Source of the DNA: an uncultured Clostridiaceae bacterium
GTDB taxonomy: Bacteria > Bacillota > Clostridia > Lachnospirales > Lachnospiraceae
NCBI GenBank assembly: GCA_902477765.1
Contig: CABSIM010000072.1
Location: forward strand, 1-5,424
Length of the DNA stretch: 5,424 nucleotides
Direction: 5' to 3'
Part shown: in pieces, positions 4,972 to 5,424 of the stretch
How positions within the stretch are numbered: position 1 is the stretch's first letter
Layout of the letters: each line of letters begins with the position of its first letter
The notes under the pieces: generated by a model
Seen by the model: the letters and a program-made list of their open reading frames with translations, nothing else
What the model was told of the DNA's origin: nothing
Databases searched by the model: none
Program-made: the position numbers and the translations under genes

Positions 4972-4977
4972 ATTTTT

Positions 4978-5424
4978 GTGAAAAAGAGGGGTATCTTGTT
5001 TTTTCTGGCGGCGGCCCTGAGCATACAGCTGACAGCCGGATGTGCGGCAGCAGATGCGGGGGGAGTAGAAACCCTTTCCGCCGGAACGGTTCAGGCTAAA
5101 TCAGGAAATAATGCAGCGGATGCACAGAACGGCAAGTCTGTGGTGAAAGATCCGGATGCATATGAAAATATGGAAATTCTGGCACTGACGGAAAGCGGGG
5201 AACCGGAGGTATACCGGTGCAGTTCCGGAGAAATGCTGGAGGAAACCATTGCCGCTCTTCAGAAACGGGATGACATCAGCATTGTTCAGCCCAATTATGT
5301 CTATGAGTCCCAGGGACTCAACGTAAACGATGAACTGGCCGGTGAACAGTGGGCTCTTTATAATGACGGGAGTTTTTATATTGAGGAAGAGAAAAATATA
5401 TACCCGGTATACGATGATCCGTTT
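4978..5424 (+). CDS. N-terminal part of an exported S8 subtilase-like serine protease (cut by window end)
   Basis: The open frame begins at GTG 4978, six bases after AAGGAG, and runs off the window after 149 codons. Residues 1-21 form a Sec-type signal peptide: KKR, then a hydrophobic core rich in Leu/Ala/Phe. It ends in LTAGC with C22, which reads as a lipobox although the -3 residue is Thr rather than Leu, so lipid anchoring is likely but not certain. A Gly/Ala/Ser-rich linker (about 23-60) follows. Residues 62-110 look like an inhibitor_I9-type propeptide, most clearly in ALQKRDDISIVQPNYVYE, which normally guides folding and is then removed. GEQWALYNDG (122-131) resembles the start of an S8 catalytic domain. 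The Asp, His and Ser of the catalytic triad would lie beyond the window, so activity cannot be judged. It probably acts outside the membrane, and appears to have its own promoter after the ftsH terminator. Confidence 0.82.
   Translation, partial: MKKRGILFFLAAALSIQLTAGCAAADAGGVETLSAGTVQAKSGNNAADAQNGKSVVKDPDAYENMEILALTESGEPEVYRCSSGEMLEETIAALQKRDDISIVQPNYVYESQGLNVNDELAGEQWALYNDGSFYIEEEKNIYPVYDDPF

Noticed and set aside
4727..4981. Plus-strand ORF of 84 codons between ftsH and the protease gene
   Set aside because: It begins just before the ftsH terminator hairpin and runs through it, the -10 box and the leader hairpins, and has no ribosome binding site.

Overview
The window looks like ordinary chromosome from a member of the Bacillota, most plausibly class Clostridia and perhaps Lachnospiraceae. 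The evidence is strong AGGAGG-type ribosome binding sites, consensus sigma-A-like promoters, a mid-GC coding part beside a very AT-rich intergenic stretch, a Clostridia-style FtsH, and a lipoprotein-type subtilase. The family-level placement is an impression; only the phylum/class level is well supported. I found no tRNA, rRNA, CRISPR array or insertion sequence.

Layout. Positions 1-559 hold no convincing protein gene. Positions 61-180 are about 19% GC and 181-540 about 30% GC by hand count. Inside this stretch a near-perfect promoter (160-188) faces right and a 12-bp hairpin followed by a T-rich run (498-540) closes the unit. Together they predict a transcript of about 345 nt with no good ORF, which is the best candidate here for something undescribed. 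Positions 560-2219 carry three leftward genes that look like one operon. In transcription order they are a family-6-type DNA-deoxyinosine (hypoxanthine) glycosylase, an unrecognised 67-residue Cys-containing acidic protein, and a PflX-like (COG1313) radical SAM protein. A promoter for this operon lies at 2254-2282 on the minus strand. The operon runs head-on into the candidate RNA gene, and the hairpin at 498-532 sits between them.

Divergent from that operon, ftsH (2408-4690) has its own promoter (2312-2340) and its own cUUCGg-capped terminator (4737-4770), so it is probably monocistronic. All core AAA+ and M41 motifs are intact. The protein carries an extra tail of about 148 residues that includes ten tandem copies of a GNYPQG-like hexapeptide. 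After the terminator comes a probable promoter (-10 at 4900-4905), a leader with two tandem hairpins, and a GTG-started exported protein at 4978. This last gene reads as the signal peptide, propeptide and first residues of the catalytic domain of an S8 subtilase-like protease, cut by the window end.

The genes do not form one pathway. DNA repair (glycosylase), membrane protein quality control (FtsH) and an extracytoplasmic protease are separate units, each with its own signals. A functional link inside the leftward operon is suggested only by co-transcription.
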